A DNA stretch of 64,000 bases, taken from positions 1 to 64,000 of the forward strand of contig NZ_JBJZOI010000009.1 of assembly GCF_047200635.1 (NCBI RefSeq), given 5' to 3'. Of this stretch, positions 16,841 through 25,614 are shown in pieces. Each line of letters begins with the position of its first letter. The first letter of the stretch is position 1. Source of the stretch: Saccharopolyspora_C sp047200635 (GTDB taxonomy: Bacteria; Actinomycetota; Actinomycetes; Mycobacteriales; Pseudonocardiaceae). The notes beneath the pieces are model-generated. The model did not search any database, was not told where the DNA came from, and worked only from the letters and a program-made list of their open reading frames with translations. A program made the position numbers and the translations under genes.

Positions 16841-17698
16841 GTGTCCGTAGCCGTCGTCACCGATTCGACCGCGTACCTCCCGCCGGGGTTCGCGCAGCGG
16901 CACTCGCTCCGGATCGTGCCCCTGCACGTCAGCGTGCAGGACGAGCATCCGGTGGCGGAGGACCAGTTCGACTCCGGACGGCTGCTCGCGGCCTGGGAGC
17001 GCAAGCAGCGCGTGACCACTTCCGGTGCGGGAGCGGGCGAGTTCGCGGCCGCGTACCGGGAGGCGTTCGCCGCCGGTGCGGACGGCGTGGTCTCGGTGCA
17101 CCTGTCCCGCCGGTTGTCGGGGACCTGGGACGCGGCCCGGCTAGCGGCGCGCGACGTCGACCCGGACCGGATCCGCGTCGTCGACTCGCGGTCCGCCGCG
17201 ATGGGTCTCGGGTTCGCGGCCCTGGGCGCGGCGGAGAGCGCGCGGGCGGGAGCGGGTCTCTCGGCGGTGGAGAGCACGGCCGCGCTGATCGCGCAGCGCA
17301 CGCGGACGCTGTTCTCCGTGCAGACCCTGGAGCACCTGCGCCGCGGCGGGCGCATCGGCGCGGCTGCCGCCGTGCTGGGCACGGCCCTGGCGATCAAGCC
17401 GCTGCTGCACGTCCACGAGGGCCGGGTGGAGCTGCTGGAGAAGGTGCGCACCACGGCCCGCGCGCACGCCCGGCTGCTCGATCTCGCCGGCCGCGCGGCG
17501 GCGAGCGGCCCCGTGTCGGTCGCCGTGCACCACCTCGCCGCTCCGGAGCGGGCGGCGCGGCTGGCCGACCAGCTGCGGGCCGTCTCGGGCGTGCTGGACT
17601 GCGTCGTGTCCGAGGTGGGGCCCGTGGTCGGCGCGCACATCGGGCCCGGAGCGCTGGGTGCCGTGGTGCTGCCGGGCGACTGGCGCCAGTCCGGGTGA
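16841..17698 (+). CDS. DegV family fatty-acid-binding protein
   Basis: A 285-residue two-domain DegV protein starting VAVVTDSTAYLPP and containing TSGAGAGEF and LSRRLSGTWDAARLAA. DegV/FakB proteins hold a fatty acid for phosphorylation by a FakA kinase, which is not in this window. The GTG lies seven bases after TAGGGT (16828-16833), so the mRNA is probably leaderless. The position between the phosphatase and comEA is conserved in mycobacteria. Confidence 0.9.
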   Translation: MSVAVVTDSTAYLPPGFAQRHSLRIVPLHVSVQDEHPVAEDQFDSGRLLAAWERKQRVTTSGAGAGEFAAAYREAFAAGADGVVSVHLSRRLSGTWDAARLAARDVDPDRIRVVDSRSAAMGLGFAALGAAESARAGAGLSAVESTAALIAQRTRTLFSVQTLEHLRRGGRIGAAAAVLGTALAIKPLLHVHEGRVELLEKVRTTARAHARLLDLAGRAAASGPVSVAVHHLAAPERAARLADQLRAVSGVLDCVVSEVGPVVGAHIGPGALGAVVLPGDWRQSG

Positions 17699-17780
17699 CA
17701 TCCGAGCTTCATCCGTGAGATGCGAATTCACCCGAGATCGGATGAATTGTTTCACCATTCCGGCGTGAATTAGCTCGAAG

Positions 17781-17808
17781 TTGTCCACAGGTCCTCGGTT
17801 CATCCACA
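17781..17808 (+). promoter_or_regulatory. DnaA-box-like pair upstream of comEA
   Basis: TTGTCCACA at 17781-17789 is an exact actinobacterial DnaA box, and TCATCCACA at 17800-17808 differs from TTATCCACA at one base. They lie 19 bases apart in an AT-richer gap about 55-80 bases before comEA. Confidence 0.5.
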
Positions 17809-17861
17809 GATCTTGGAATCGGGTCTGGGCGCATCGGTTGGTTGCCCATAGCGTCGAGGGC

Positions 17862-18737
17862 ATGACCACTCCGCTCCACCAGGCCGGGAACACCGCGGAT
17901 CATTTCGAGCAGGATCCGGATCCGCGTTCCCGGCTGCTCGCGCTCAAGCAGCGGGCAGACCGCGAATCCAGTTCCCGGGAAAGGGAGTTCACCAGGAATT
18001 CCGGAGCCGCGCCGCCCGATTCGGAAATCGCGCACGCCTCCCGGGCCGGCCCCGATTCCGGCCGCCACTGCGCGCCGGAGAGCGCAGTGTCGCGGCTGCT
18101 GCGCCGCTGGTTGCCCGAATCCGTGCTCCGCGCCAGGGTCGATCCCGGCCGCGCGGGGCGGCTAGGTCTGGCGCTGGCGGCGGTGCTCGCCCTGCTCGTC
18201 GTCGTGCTCACCGTCTGGGTGGATCGCCCGGTCGCGGAACCGGCTCCGGTGCCACCGCTGCCGGTGGCGGAGGCCTCGCCCGCTCCGGCTCCGCCCGCGC
18301 CACCGCCCGACCTGGTGATCAGCGTCGTCGGCGAGGTGACCCGGCCCGGTCTGGTCGAGGTCCCGCCCGGCTCCCGCGTGGCGGACGCGCTGGCGGCGGC
18401 GGGCGGACCGCGGACCCCGGACACCGACATCACCGCGCTCAACCTCGCTCGCAGGCTCGCCGACGGTGAGCAGCTCTACGTCGCGGTCCCGGTGCCCCCG
18501 GGCGCGGCGGCAGGACCGGCACCGTCGGGACCCGGCGCCACCCCGGGCAAGGTCGATCTCAACACCGCCACGGAGGAGCAGCTCGATGCGCTACCCGGAG
18601 TGGGAGCGGTCACGGCCGAGCGGATCGTGCAGTGGCGCGCCCAGCACGGCCGGTTCGGCTCCGTCGACCAGCTGCAGGACGTCGAGGGCATCGGCGAGAA
18701 GCGCATGGCACGGCTCCGCGACCTGGTCGGGGTGTGA
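17862..18737 (+). CDS. comEA: ComEA-like DNA-uptake / helix-hairpin-helix protein
   Basis: A 291-residue protein: a charged cytoplasmic N-terminus (1-98), one membrane helix (about 100-120), a proline-rich linker, an SLBB domain (about 155-215) and a C-terminal double helix-hairpin-helix (about 230-291) with DLNTATEEQLDALPGVG. ComEA binds incoming double-stranded DNA outside the membrane and hands it to ComEC. The ATG at 17862 was chosen over an upstream GTG because the sequence before it is non-coding in character and holds the DnaA-like boxes. The stop overlaps the comEC start (GTGA). Confidence 0.9.
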   Translation: MTTPLHQAGNTADHFEQDPDPRSRLLALKQRADRESSSREREFTRNSGAAPPDSEIAHASRAGPDSGRHCAPESAVSRLLRRWLPESVLRARVDPGRAGRLGLALAAVLALLVVVLTVWVDRPVAEPAPVPPLPVAEASPAPAPPAPPPDLVISVVGEVTRPGLVEVPPGSRVADALAAAGGPRTPDTDITALNLARRLADGEQLYVAVPVPPGAAAGPAPSGPGATPGKVDLNTATEEQLDALPGVGAVTAERIVQWRAQHGRFGSVDQLQDVEGIGEKRMARLRDLVGV

Positions 18738-21100
18738 GAGCGGCGGATCTCGGGCGCGCGGAGCCGCACGACCTGAGGCTGGTGCCCGCGGCCCTCGCCA
18801 CCTGGGCGGTGACGTTGGCGGGGCTCCTGGGCGGGTCGGTCACGGCGACCGCGATCGCCTGCGGGGCGGCGGTGCTGCTGGCGCCGGTGCTGGCGGCGCG
18901 CCGTCGGCCGTGGCGCGACGGATTGGTGGCGGTGCTGATCGTCGCGGGGCTGGCCTCGACCGGAGTGGCGCTGCGGACGCACGCGATCTCCGAGCACCCG
19001 CTCCGGATCGCCGCGCAGCACGGCGAGCGGGTGGAGGTGCGCGCGGAGCTCGCGGAGCCGCCGCGTCCGCTGCAGGGCGCCTCCTACGGTGCTCGCCGGG
19101 CGCAGGACCGGTCCCTGGTGCGCGTCCGGCTGAGCTCGATCGAGATCGGCGATCGGCGCACGCGGGTCGGCGGCCGGGCGCTGATGCTGGTGCCCACCGA
19201 CTCGTGGCGGACGTTGATCGCGGGACAACGGGTGGTGGCGAGCGGGCGGGCGGTGCCCCCGCGGGGCGGCGAGCTGCTGGCCGCCGCGATCCAGGTGAAC
19301 CGTCCGCCGGGGCGGGTCCTCCCGGCGCCCGGCTGGCAGCGCGTCGCGGAAGACCTCCGGGAAGGCCTGCGCACGATCTCCCGGACCGCGCTGGGTCCGG
19401 CGGCCGCGGGGTTGCTGCCGGGTCTGGTGGTCGGCGACACCGGGCGGCTGCCGCCGGAGGTGGTGCAGCAGTTCGACACCGCTGGCCTCACGCACCTGAT
19501 GGCGGTGTCGGGGGCGAATCTCGCGATCGTCTGCGGGGCGGTGCTGCTGCTCCTGCGGCTGGTCGGCGCGGGGCCGGTGCTCTCGGCGGCGGGCGCGGGC
19601 GCGGCGATGCTCGGCTTCGTGGTGCTGGCCGGGCCGGAGCCGAGCGTGCTGCGAGCCGCCGTGATGGGTGCGATCGCGCTGCTCGCCCTGGCGCTGGGGC
19701 GGGAGCGATCGGTGCTGCCCGCCTTGTCGGCGGCCGTGATCGGCCTGCTGCTGCTGGCACCGGGCCTGGCCACCACGATCGGCTTCGCGCTCTCGGTGGC
19801 GGCGACCGCCGGGCTGGTCCTGCTCGCGCCGGGGTGGGCGCGGGCGCTGCACTCCCGCGGCGTCCCGGTGGGGGTCGCGGAGGCGCTCGCGGTGCCCGCC
19901 GCGGCGCATCTGGTGACCGCTCCGCTGGTGGCCGCGATCTCCGGGCAGGTCAGCATCGTCGCGGTGCTGGCGAACCTGCTCAGCGGGCCCCTGGTCGCCC
20001 CGGCGACCGTGCTCGGCGTGGCGGCGACCGTGCTCGCCCCGGTCTCGGTGCCGCTGGCGACGGCCCTGGTGTGGTTGGCGGGACCGGAGCTGGAGTGGGT
20101 GCTGGCGGTGGCGCGGCACGCGGCGGCGGTACCGGGCGCGGCCGTCGACTGGCCCTCGGGCGTGCCCGGCGGGATCGCGCTGGCGGTCCTGTCGGTGACC
20201 GCGTTGGTCGTGCTGCGCGGCCGCCTCGCCCGGCTCCTGCTGGCGTGCCTGGTGCTGGTCGTGGTGGTCGTGGTGATCCCGATCCGGCAGCAGATCGCGC
20301 CCTGGCCGGTGCCGGGCTGGTCGGTGGTGGCCTGCGACGTCGGGCAGGGCGACGGCCTGGTGCTGGCGACCGGCCGGGAGCGGGAGGCGGTGGTGGTCGA
20401 CGCGGGCCCGGATCCGGTGCTGATGGCGGATTGCCTGCGCAGGCTGCGGATTCGCAGCGTGCCGCTGGTGCTGCTGACCCACTTGCACGCCGACCACGTC
20501 ACCGGCCTGCCCGCCGTGCTCTCCGGCAGGCGGGTCGGCGCGATCGCCGTCGGACCGCTGGACCAGCCCGCCTGGGCGGCGCGGGAGGTGCGCGACACCG
20601 CCCGCGCGCACGGTGCGCCAGTGCTGCGGCTGAGCGCGGGACAGCGCCTCCGCTGGCCCGGACTGGTGCTCGACGTGCTCGGGCCGCGCGGGCGGCTGGC
20701 TCGCAGCACCTCGGCCGAGGACGCCAACGATGCGTCGCTGGTGGTCAAGGCGACCACTCCGGCGGGTCGGGTGCTGCTGACCGGAGACGTGGAGCTGCCG
20801 GGGCAGGGAGCGCTGCTCGCGGCCGGAGCCGACCTGCGGGCGGAGGTGCTCAAGGTGCCGCACCACGGCTCCCGCTACACCACGCCCGAACTGCTCGCCG
20901 CGGTGCGCCCGAAGCTGGCGGTGATCAGCGTCGGTGCGGGCAACGACTACGGCCACCCGAGCCGGCTGATCCTGAGCGCGCTCATCCGGGCGGGCGCGCG
21001 GGTCCAGCGGACCGATCTCGGCGGGGACATCGCGATCGTGCCCGCGGAGCGGGGCAGCGAGGCCGTGGCGCGCGGAGATCCCGTGCGTCCGGACGACTGA
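18734..21100 (+). CDS. comEC: ComEC/Rec2 DNA-uptake channel with metallo-beta-lactamase domain
   Basis: A 788-residue protein: N-terminal membrane segments and an OB-like part, the competence domain with TAGLTHLMAVSGANLAIV, many helices, and a C-terminal metallo-beta-lactamase domain (about 520-770) with THLHADH and HHGSRY metal-binding motifs. ComEC passes single-stranded DNA across the membrane and the lactamase part may degrade one strand. The GTG at 18734 overlaps the comEA stop. Length and motifs are intact, so DNA uptake is plausible, though no pilus genes are in the window. Confidence 0.92.
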   Translation: MRAADLGRAEPHDLRLVPAALATWAVTLAGLLGGSVTATAIACGAAVLLAPVLAARRRPWRDGLVAVLIVAGLASTGVALRTHAISEHPLRIAAQHGERVEVRAELAEPPRPLQGASYGARRAQDRSLVRVRLSSIEIGDRRTRVGGRALMLVPTDSWRTLIAGQRVVASGRAVPPRGGELLAAAIQVNRPPGRVLPAPGWQRVAEDLREGLRTISRTALGPAAAGLLPGLVVGDTGRLPPEVVQQFDTAGLTHLMAVSGANLAIVCGAVLLLLRLVGAGPVLSAAGAGAAMLGFVVLAGPEPSVLRAAVMGAIALLALALGRERSVLPALSAAVIGLLLLAPGLATTIGFALSVAATAGLVLLAPGWARALHSRGVPVGVAEALAVPAAAHLVTAPLVAAISGQVSIVAVLANLLSGPLVAPATVLGVAATVLAPVSVPLATALVWLAGPELEWVLAVARHAAAVPGAAVDWPSGVPGGIALAVLSVTALVVLRGRLARLLLACLVLVVVVVVIPIRQQIAPWPVPGWSVVACDVGQGDGLVLATGREREAVVVDAGPDPVLMADCLRRLRIRSVPLVLLTHLHADHVTGLPAVLSGRRVGAIAVGPLDQPAWAAREVRDTARAHGAPVLRLSAGQRLRWPGLVLDVLGPRGRLARSTSAEDANDASLVVKATTPAGRVLLTGDVELPGQGALLAAGADLRAEVLKVPHHGSRYTTPELLAAVRPKLAVISVGAGNDYGHPSRLILSALIRAGARVQRTDLGGDIAIVPAERGSEAVARGDPVRPDD

Positions 21101-21114
21101 GCCGCTGGCTCACG

Positions 21115-21148
21115 CACCGGGGGCCGCGACGCGGCGCGGCCCCCGGTG
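21115..21148. terminator. Bidirectional hairpin between comEC and thrC
   Basis: Fourteen perfect base pairs (21115-21128 with 21135-21148) around a six-base loop, between two converging genes. Confidence 0.85.
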
Positions 21149-21153
21149 GGCGA

Positions 21154-22422
21154 TCACAGGCCGAGGGCCGCGTTCACGGCCTCGGTGCTGGGGGAGACGG
21201 TGGCCTTCGGGCCCACCTGGTCCTGCACCGCGTCCAGGGTCTTGAGCCCGTCACCGGTGATCAGCAGCACCGTCTCCTGGTCCGGGTCGATCTTGCCGGC
21301 CTCGATGAGCTTCTTCGCCGTCGCGACGGTCACCCCGCCCGCGGTCTCGGCGAAGATGCCCTCGGTGCGGGCCAGCAGCCGGATGCCCTGGACGACCTCC
21401 TCGTCGGAGACGTCTTCGATGGCACCCCCGGTCCGGCGCACCGCGTCGAGCACGTACGGGCCGTCGGCGGGCGCGCCGATGGCCAGCGAGCGGGCGATGG
21501 TGTCCGGGCGAACCGGCTGCACCACGTCGTGCTCGCTCTTGAACGCGCTGGCGACGGGGGAGCAGCCGGTGGCCTGCGCACCGAAGATCCGGTACGGGCT
21601 CTGCTCGACCAGACCGGTCTGCCCGAGCTCGCGGAAGCCCTTGTCCACCTTGGTCAGCTGCGAGCCGGAGGCGATGGGGACGACGATCTGCTCGGGGAGC
21701 CGCCAGCCGAGCTGCTCGGCGACCTCGAAGCCGAGGGTCTTGGAACCCTCCGAGTAGTAGGGGCGCACGTTGACGTTGACGAACGCCCAGTCCTCGTGCT
21801 CGGCGGCGAGCTCGGTGGCCAGCCGGTTCACGTCGTCGTAGTTGCCGTCGACGGCGAGCAGCGAGCCGTCGTAGACCGCGCTCATCAGGATCTTCGCCCG
21901 CTCCAGGTTGGACGGGACGAGCACCACCGAGTCCCAGCCGGCGCGCGCGGCGGCGGCGGCCACCGCGTTCGCGAGGTTGCCGGTGGAGGGGCAGGCCAGC
22001 ACCTTGAAGCCGAACTCGCGGGCGGCCGCCAGGGCCACCGCGACCACGCGGTCCTTGAAGGAGTGCGTGGGGTTGCCGGTGTCGTCCTTGATCCAGATCC
22101 GCTTGACGCCGAGCGCCTTCGCGAGGTTGTCGGCGCGCACCAGCCGGGTACAGCCGGGCTCGGTGTTCGGGTGCTCCTCGACGTTCGTCGGCACGGGCAG
22201 CAACCGCTTGTACCGCCAGATCGAGCGCGGCCCCGCCTCGATGTCCTCGCGGCGGATGCGCCCGAAGTCGTAGGCGACCTCCAGCGGCGAGAAGTCCTCC
22301 AGCGAGACGAACTCGGGAGCGAGGGGCTGGCGGTGGCCCTCCTCCTTCGACACCAGCTCGACGGCGGGGCCGAGGTCGTAGGTCTTGCCGGTGGGGTTCG
22401 GGGCGTGGGCGGCAGCGGTCAT
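21154..22422 (-). CDS. thrC: Threonine synthase (long, PLP-dependent)
   Basis: A 422-residue fold-type II PLP enzyme that converts O-phosphohomoserine to threonine. The PLP lysine lies in TGNPTHSFKDR, and the phosphate loop region reads PSTGNLANA. It has an N-terminal arm of about 80 residues that the shorter mycobacterial-type ThrC lacks, so it belongs to the longer class and could be a second threonine synthase. An arm of this class often carries a Cys-x-x-Cys pair; here that place reads FVSLEDFSPLEVAYD and lacks it. A SAM-I riboswitch lies directly upstream, so expression should follow methionine/SAM supply. Confidence 0.92.
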   Translation of the reverse strand: MTAAAHAPNPTGKTYDLGPAVELVSKEEGHRQPLAPEFVSLEDFSPLEVAYDFGRIRREDIEAGPRSIWRYKRLLPVPTNVEEHPNTEPGCTRLVRADNLAKALGVKRIWIKDDTGNPTHSFKDRVVAVALAAAREFGFKVLACPSTGNLANAVAAAAARAGWDSVVLVPSNLERAKILMSAVYDGSLLAVDGNYDDVNRLATELAAEHEDWAFVNVNVRPYYSEGSKTLGFEVAEQLGWRLPEQIVVPIASGSQLTKVDKGFRELGQTGLVEQSPYRIFGAQATGCSPVASAFKSEHDVVQPVRPDTIARSLAIGAPADGPYVLDAVRRTGGAIEDVSDEEVVQGIRLLARTEGIFAETAGGVTVATAKKLIEAGKIDPDQETVLLITGDGLKTLDAVQDQVGPKATVSPSTEAVNAALGL

Positions 22423-22436
22423 CGCGAGGTCCTTTC

Positions 22437-22560
22437 CTCATCTGTCCCGCGGGCGGGTCGGAGTTGGCACCAATTTCTTCGACTGCCTCGCGGATGCCGC
22501 GAAAGGTCGAGATGGTTGCCGGGGCTTCATCGGGCCGTTCCCTCTGCCCCTCTGGATGAG
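22437..22560 (-). ncRNA. SAM-I (S-box) riboswitch upstream of thrC
   Basis: Read on the minus strand, the 124 bases carry the S-box core in order: P1 5' arm CTCATC, CAGAGGGGCAGAGGGAACGG, CCCGATGAAG, CCGGCAACC, a variable hairpin, GGTGCCAACTCC, and the P1 3' arm GATGAG at 22437-22442. The GGTGCCAA-type block marks SAM-I rather than SAM-IV. P1 ends one or two bases from the GGAAAGGA ribosome binding site of thrC (about 22430-22437). Closing P1 on SAM binding could therefore hide the site, which suggests control of translation. Confidence 0.9.
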
Positions 22561-22670
22561 CGTGTTCGGTTGTGGCTGCAACGCTACGGGAGGGCCTCGA
22601 CTCCTGGCCAGCGCGGTCCCGGCGCCCGGGAACGGAAGGTGGTGTCAGCGGGTCGTGGGACGATGCCCCC

Positions 22671-23654
22671 ATGAGTTCGCCGTCGGTGGTCCTCGATCCG
22701 CTGCACCTGATCCTCGGGGACGAGGAACTGCTGGTGGAGCGCGCCTTGTGGGAGGCGGTGGGTGCCGCCCGCGCGGCCGACCCCGAAACCGAGCTGCGCC
22801 GCATCAAGGTGAGTGAACTCACCCCGCCGGAACTCGACGAACTGCTCAGCCCCTCGCTCTTCGCGGAGGGTCGAGTGGTGGCCCTGGACGCCGCGCAGGA
22901 CGCGGGCAAGGAGATCGCCGAAGCGATCCTCGCGCACGCGAAGCGGCCTTCGGAGGGCGTGGTGCTCGTGATCGTGCACACCGGTGGCGGACGCAGCAAG
23001 AACGCCAAGGAGCTGCCGGGCGCGCTGCGCAAGCTCAACGCCCGCGTGACCGAGTGCAACAAGATCACCAAGGGGCCCCAGCGGGAGGCCTTCGTCAAGG
23101 ACGAGGTGCGGCGCGCGGGCGGGCGCATCGACCCCGCCGGGGTGAACGCTCTGATCGAGTCGGTCGGGTTCGACCTGCGCGAGCTGTCGTCGGCGGCGTC
23201 GCAGCTGGTCGCCGATGCCGGCGGCCGGATCGACGAGGCCGAGGTGCGGCGCTACCACCGCGGCAGGGCCGAGGTCACCGGGTTCGCCGTCGCCGAGAAG
23301 GCGGTCACCGGCGACCGAGCGGGGGCGTTGGAGGCGCTGCGCTGGGCGTTGCAGCTCGGCGTGGCCCACGTGCTCATCGCTGACGCGCTGGCGGACTCGG
23401 TGCGCACCATCGGCCGGGTCGCGGCCCACGGCCGGGGCGACCCGTTCCGGCTCGCGGGGGACCTCGGGATGCCCGCGTGGAAGGTGAAGAAGGCCCAGGC
23501 GCAGGCCCGGGGCTGGAGCAGCGGCACGGTCGCGGAAGCGCTGCGCGTGGTTGCCGTGCTCAACGCCGAGGTCAAGGGCATGGCCGCCGACGCCGATCAC
23601 GCGCTGGAACGCACCGTGCTGCGTCTGACCGAGCTGCACGGGTCGCGGAACTGA
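22671..23654 (+). CDS. holA: DNA polymerase III subunit delta
   Basis: A 327-residue clamp-loader delta subunit, with the AAA+-like N-terminal region beginning LHLILGDEELLVERAL and a C-terminal helical collar domain. Delta opens the sliding clamp for loading. The sequence diverges widely across bacteria, but its length, the Gly-Asp-Glu-Glu start and its position between comEC and rpsT fit holA. The ATG was chosen because the upstream extension is non-coding. Confidence 0.92.
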   Translation: MSSPSVVLDPLHLILGDEELLVERALWEAVGAARAADPETELRRIKVSELTPPELDELLSPSLFAEGRVVALDAAQDAGKEIAEAILAHAKRPSEGVVLVIVHTGGGRSKNAKELPGALRKLNARVTECNKITKGPQREAFVKDEVRRAGGRIDPAGVNALIESVGFDLRELSSAASQLVADAGGRIDEAEVRRYHRGRAEVTGFAVAEKAVTGDRAGALEALRWALQLGVAHVLIADALADSVRTIGRVAAHGRGDPFRLAGDLGMPAWKVKKAQAQARGWSSGTVAEALRVVAVLNAEVKGMAADADHALERTVLRLTELHGSRN

Positions 23655-23681
23655 CCCGGCGACCGGCCCCGGGCGCACGAG

Positions 23682-23717
23682 AACGGGGCCCGCTCCCCGG
23701 AGGGAACGGACCCCGTT
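23682..23717. terminator. Bidirectional hairpin between holA and rpsT
   Basis: AACGGGG (23682-23688) pairs with CCCCGTT (23711-23717); an inner CCGxTCCC/GGGAxCGG segment continues the stem. Serves two converging genes. Confidence 0.8.
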
Positions 23718-23756
23718 GTGGCTCGCGTCGGCCGGGTGAACCCGGCCTGGTGCGGC

Positions 23757-24017
23757 TCAGAGCTCGTTGGCGACCTTGGCCAGCGCCGACTTCTTGTTGG
23801 CGGCCTGGTTGGCGTGGATGACGCCCTTGCCGGCGGCCTTGTCCAGCGTGCGCGCGGCGGCGCGCTGCAGCTCCATGGCCTTGTCCTTGTCGCCGGCGGC
23901 AGCGGCCTCGCGGAACTTGCGGATGGCGGTCTTGATCGAGGACTTGACCGACTTGTTGCGCAGGCGGTTGCGCTCGTTGGTCTTGATCCGCTTCATCTGG
24001 GACTTGATGTTGGCCAC
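23757..24017 (-). CDS. rpsT: 30S ribosomal protein S20
   Basis: An 86-residue basic, all-helical protein beginning MANIKSQMKRIKTNERNRLRNK, the S20 signature that binds 16S rRNA. The GTG start at 24017 has a GAAGGAAGAGG site upstream. It is monocistronic and opposite to holA, the arrangement seen in mycobacteria. Confidence 0.97.
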   Translation of the reverse strand: MANIKSQMKRIKTNERNRLRNKSVKSSIKTAIRKFREAAAAGDKDKAMELQRAAARTLDKAAGKGVIHANQAANKKSALAKVANEL

Positions 24018-24234
24018 TGCTGGCGCCTCTTCCTTCGATCGGATGGTCGTGCCGCGCTCAATCGGCGCTGCCCCACCGGATCCGGTGGCACGCAGCTTTC
24101 CTCCCTGGCGGAACGCCGCACGGCACGGTCGACGATCCTAGCAACGCGGCGCCCGGCCTCCCGCGTCGGTCCTGCCTGCGAGGCGGCTCACACGCGGGCT
24201 CCCGCCGCTGCTCCGCGGCTTAGGCTTGCGCTTC

Positions 24235-25041
24235 GTGTTCACCGCATTGGGTTGGCCCGGGTTCGCCGAGCTGTCGCTGGCCGGGGTGTTGTTCCTGTGC
24301 TGCGCGGCCTTCCTCGCGGGCGCGGTGGACGCGATCGTCGGCGGTGGCGGACTGATCCAGCTGCCCGCCATGCTGCTGCTGGTCCCCGGTGGCGACCTGA
24401 TCTACTCGCTGGGCACGAACAAGCTGGCCGCGGTCGCGGGCACCGCTGCCGCGGCGCGGACCTACGCCAAGCGCACGCCCGTGCCGTGGCGCAGCGCGCT
24501 GCCGATGGCGGCGGTGGCGTTCCTCGGGGCGCTGGGCGGTGCGATGTTCGCCGCGTCGTTGCCCGAGAGCGTGCTCACCTACGTGGTGCTGCTGGCCCTG
24601 GTCGCCGTCGGGATCTACACCTGGCGCAGGCCCGACCTCGGTTCGGTGGCGGCCCCGCGCTTCGGCCCGGTCCAGCAGACCTGGGTGATGGTCGCGGGCG
24701 GGGCCGTGATCGGTTTCTACGACGGCATCGCGGGCCCGGGGACCGGATCCTTCCTGGTGTTCCTGCTCGTCGGGCTGGTGGGCTTCGCCTTCGTCGGGGC
24801 CTCCGCCACGGCGAAGGTCGTCAACGTGGCCACGAACCTCGGCGCGCTGCTGTTCTTCATCGCCGCCGGCAAGATCCTCTGGGGATTGGCGCTGGTCATG
24901 GCCGTCAGCAACGCGAGCGGCAGCGTGCTGGGCGCGGTGCTGGCCTCCAGTCGCGGGTCGGTGTTCGTGCGGAAGGTCTTCCTCACCGTCGTGGTGGCCC
25001 TGGTGGCGAGCCTCGGGTGGAAGCTCGCCACCGGGCTCTGA
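24235..25041 (+). CDS. TSUP-family (TauE/SafE) anion permease
   Basis: A 268-residue membrane protein with about eight helices in two repeated halves. Both halves carry the TSUP glycine-rich loop: GAVDAIVGGGGLIQLPA in the first and GFYDGIAGPGTGSF in the second. The family exports or imports sulfite, sulfoacetate or other organosulfur anions; the cargo here is unknown. The GTG at 24235 was preferred because TAGGCT at 24221-24226 ends eight bases before it, the leaderless pattern. Confidence 0.88.
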   Translation: MFTALGWPGFAELSLAGVLFLCCAAFLAGAVDAIVGGGGLIQLPAMLLLVPGGDLIYSLGTNKLAAVAGTAAAARTYAKRTPVPWRSALPMAAVAFLGALGGAMFAASLPESVLTYVVLLALVAVGIYTWRRPDLGSVAAPRFGPVQQTWVMVAGGAVIGFYDGIAGPGTGSFLVFLLVGLVGFAFVGASATAKVVNVATNLGALLFFIAAGKILWGLALVMAVSNASGSVLGAVLASSRGSVFVRKVFLTVVVALVASLGWKLATGL

Positions 25042-25319
25042 CCGGAGTCGACGGGGCGGTGCGGGAAGCGCGTGCGCTGCGGGGGGACGCACCGCGGCCG
25101 CCGCGGTTGAGATCGAGAACACCGGCGGGTCGAGGGAATGATCTGGCCGTCGGTGTGGTTGTATGAGTCGGCCGATTTTTGTGTTCGTGTTCGACACGCT
25201 CGCGAAAGTTGCGGGCGCGACTCTGTCCTGAGCGCAAGCTGGAGAGTTCGCCGTCTGGACTAGGCCCCGGTGCTCGCGCGGTGCGACGCCGGTTACTCAT
25301 CAGCTGTGAGGAGACAGAG
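25042..25319 (+). other. Leader/intergenic region before the cold-shock gene
   Basis: A 278-base gap. The part from about 25150 onward is less GC-rich, with a GATTTTTG stretch near 25173, and would form a long untranslated leader like those of cspA-type mRNAs. GAGGAG just before the ATG is the ribosome binding site. No ORF looks coding. Confidence 0.4.
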
Positions 25320-25523
25320 ATGGCACAGGGCACTGTGAAGTGGTTCAACTCGGAGAAGGGCTTCGGCTTCATCTCCCCCGACGGTGGCGGCCCGGACGTC
25401 TTCGTCCACTACTCGGCCATCGACGGCAACGGCTTCCGCACCCTGGAAGAGAACCAGGCCGTGACCTTCGAGATCACCCAGGGCCAGAAGGGCCCGCAGG
25501 CCAGCGGCGTGCGCCTGGTCTGA
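25320..25523 (+). CDS. Cold-shock-domain protein (CspA family)
   Basis: A 67-residue OB-fold protein with both RNA-binding motifs, KGFGFI (RNP1) and VFVHY (RNP2). It starts MAQGTVKWFNSEKGFGFI, nearly identical to actinobacterial CspA proteins. It acts as an RNA chaperone that melts structure in mRNA. A long leader precedes it and a strong terminator follows. Confidence 0.96.
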   Translation: MAQGTVKWFNSEKGFGFISPDGGGPDVFVHYSAIDGNGFRTLEENQAVTFEITQGQKGPQASGVRLV

Positions 25524-25538
25524 TCCTGGTGATCAGCG

Positions 25539-25575
25539 CGTCGGGCCCCGCACCCTCGTGGTGCGGGGCCCGACG
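25539..25575 (+). terminator. Strong terminator after the cold-shock gene
   Basis: Fifteen perfect base pairs (arms 25539-25553 and 25561-25575) around the loop CCTCGTG, followed by a short T-containing run. Confidence 0.9.
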
Positions 25576-25614
25576 TCGTTTCGGCCTCGGCGCGGCCCGG
25601 GTACAACGGAACTC

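Noticed and set aside
22437..22560. SAM-IV riboswitch, the common class in actinobacteria
   Set aside because: The GGTGCCAACTCC block and the GAGGGA-x-CGGCCCGATGA order fit SAM-I.
18466..22674. A 1402-codon open frame on the plus strand across comEC and thrC
   Set aside because: It runs over comEC in another frame and antisense to thrC, is Gly/Arg/Ala-rich, and has no domain; comEC and thrC are clear.
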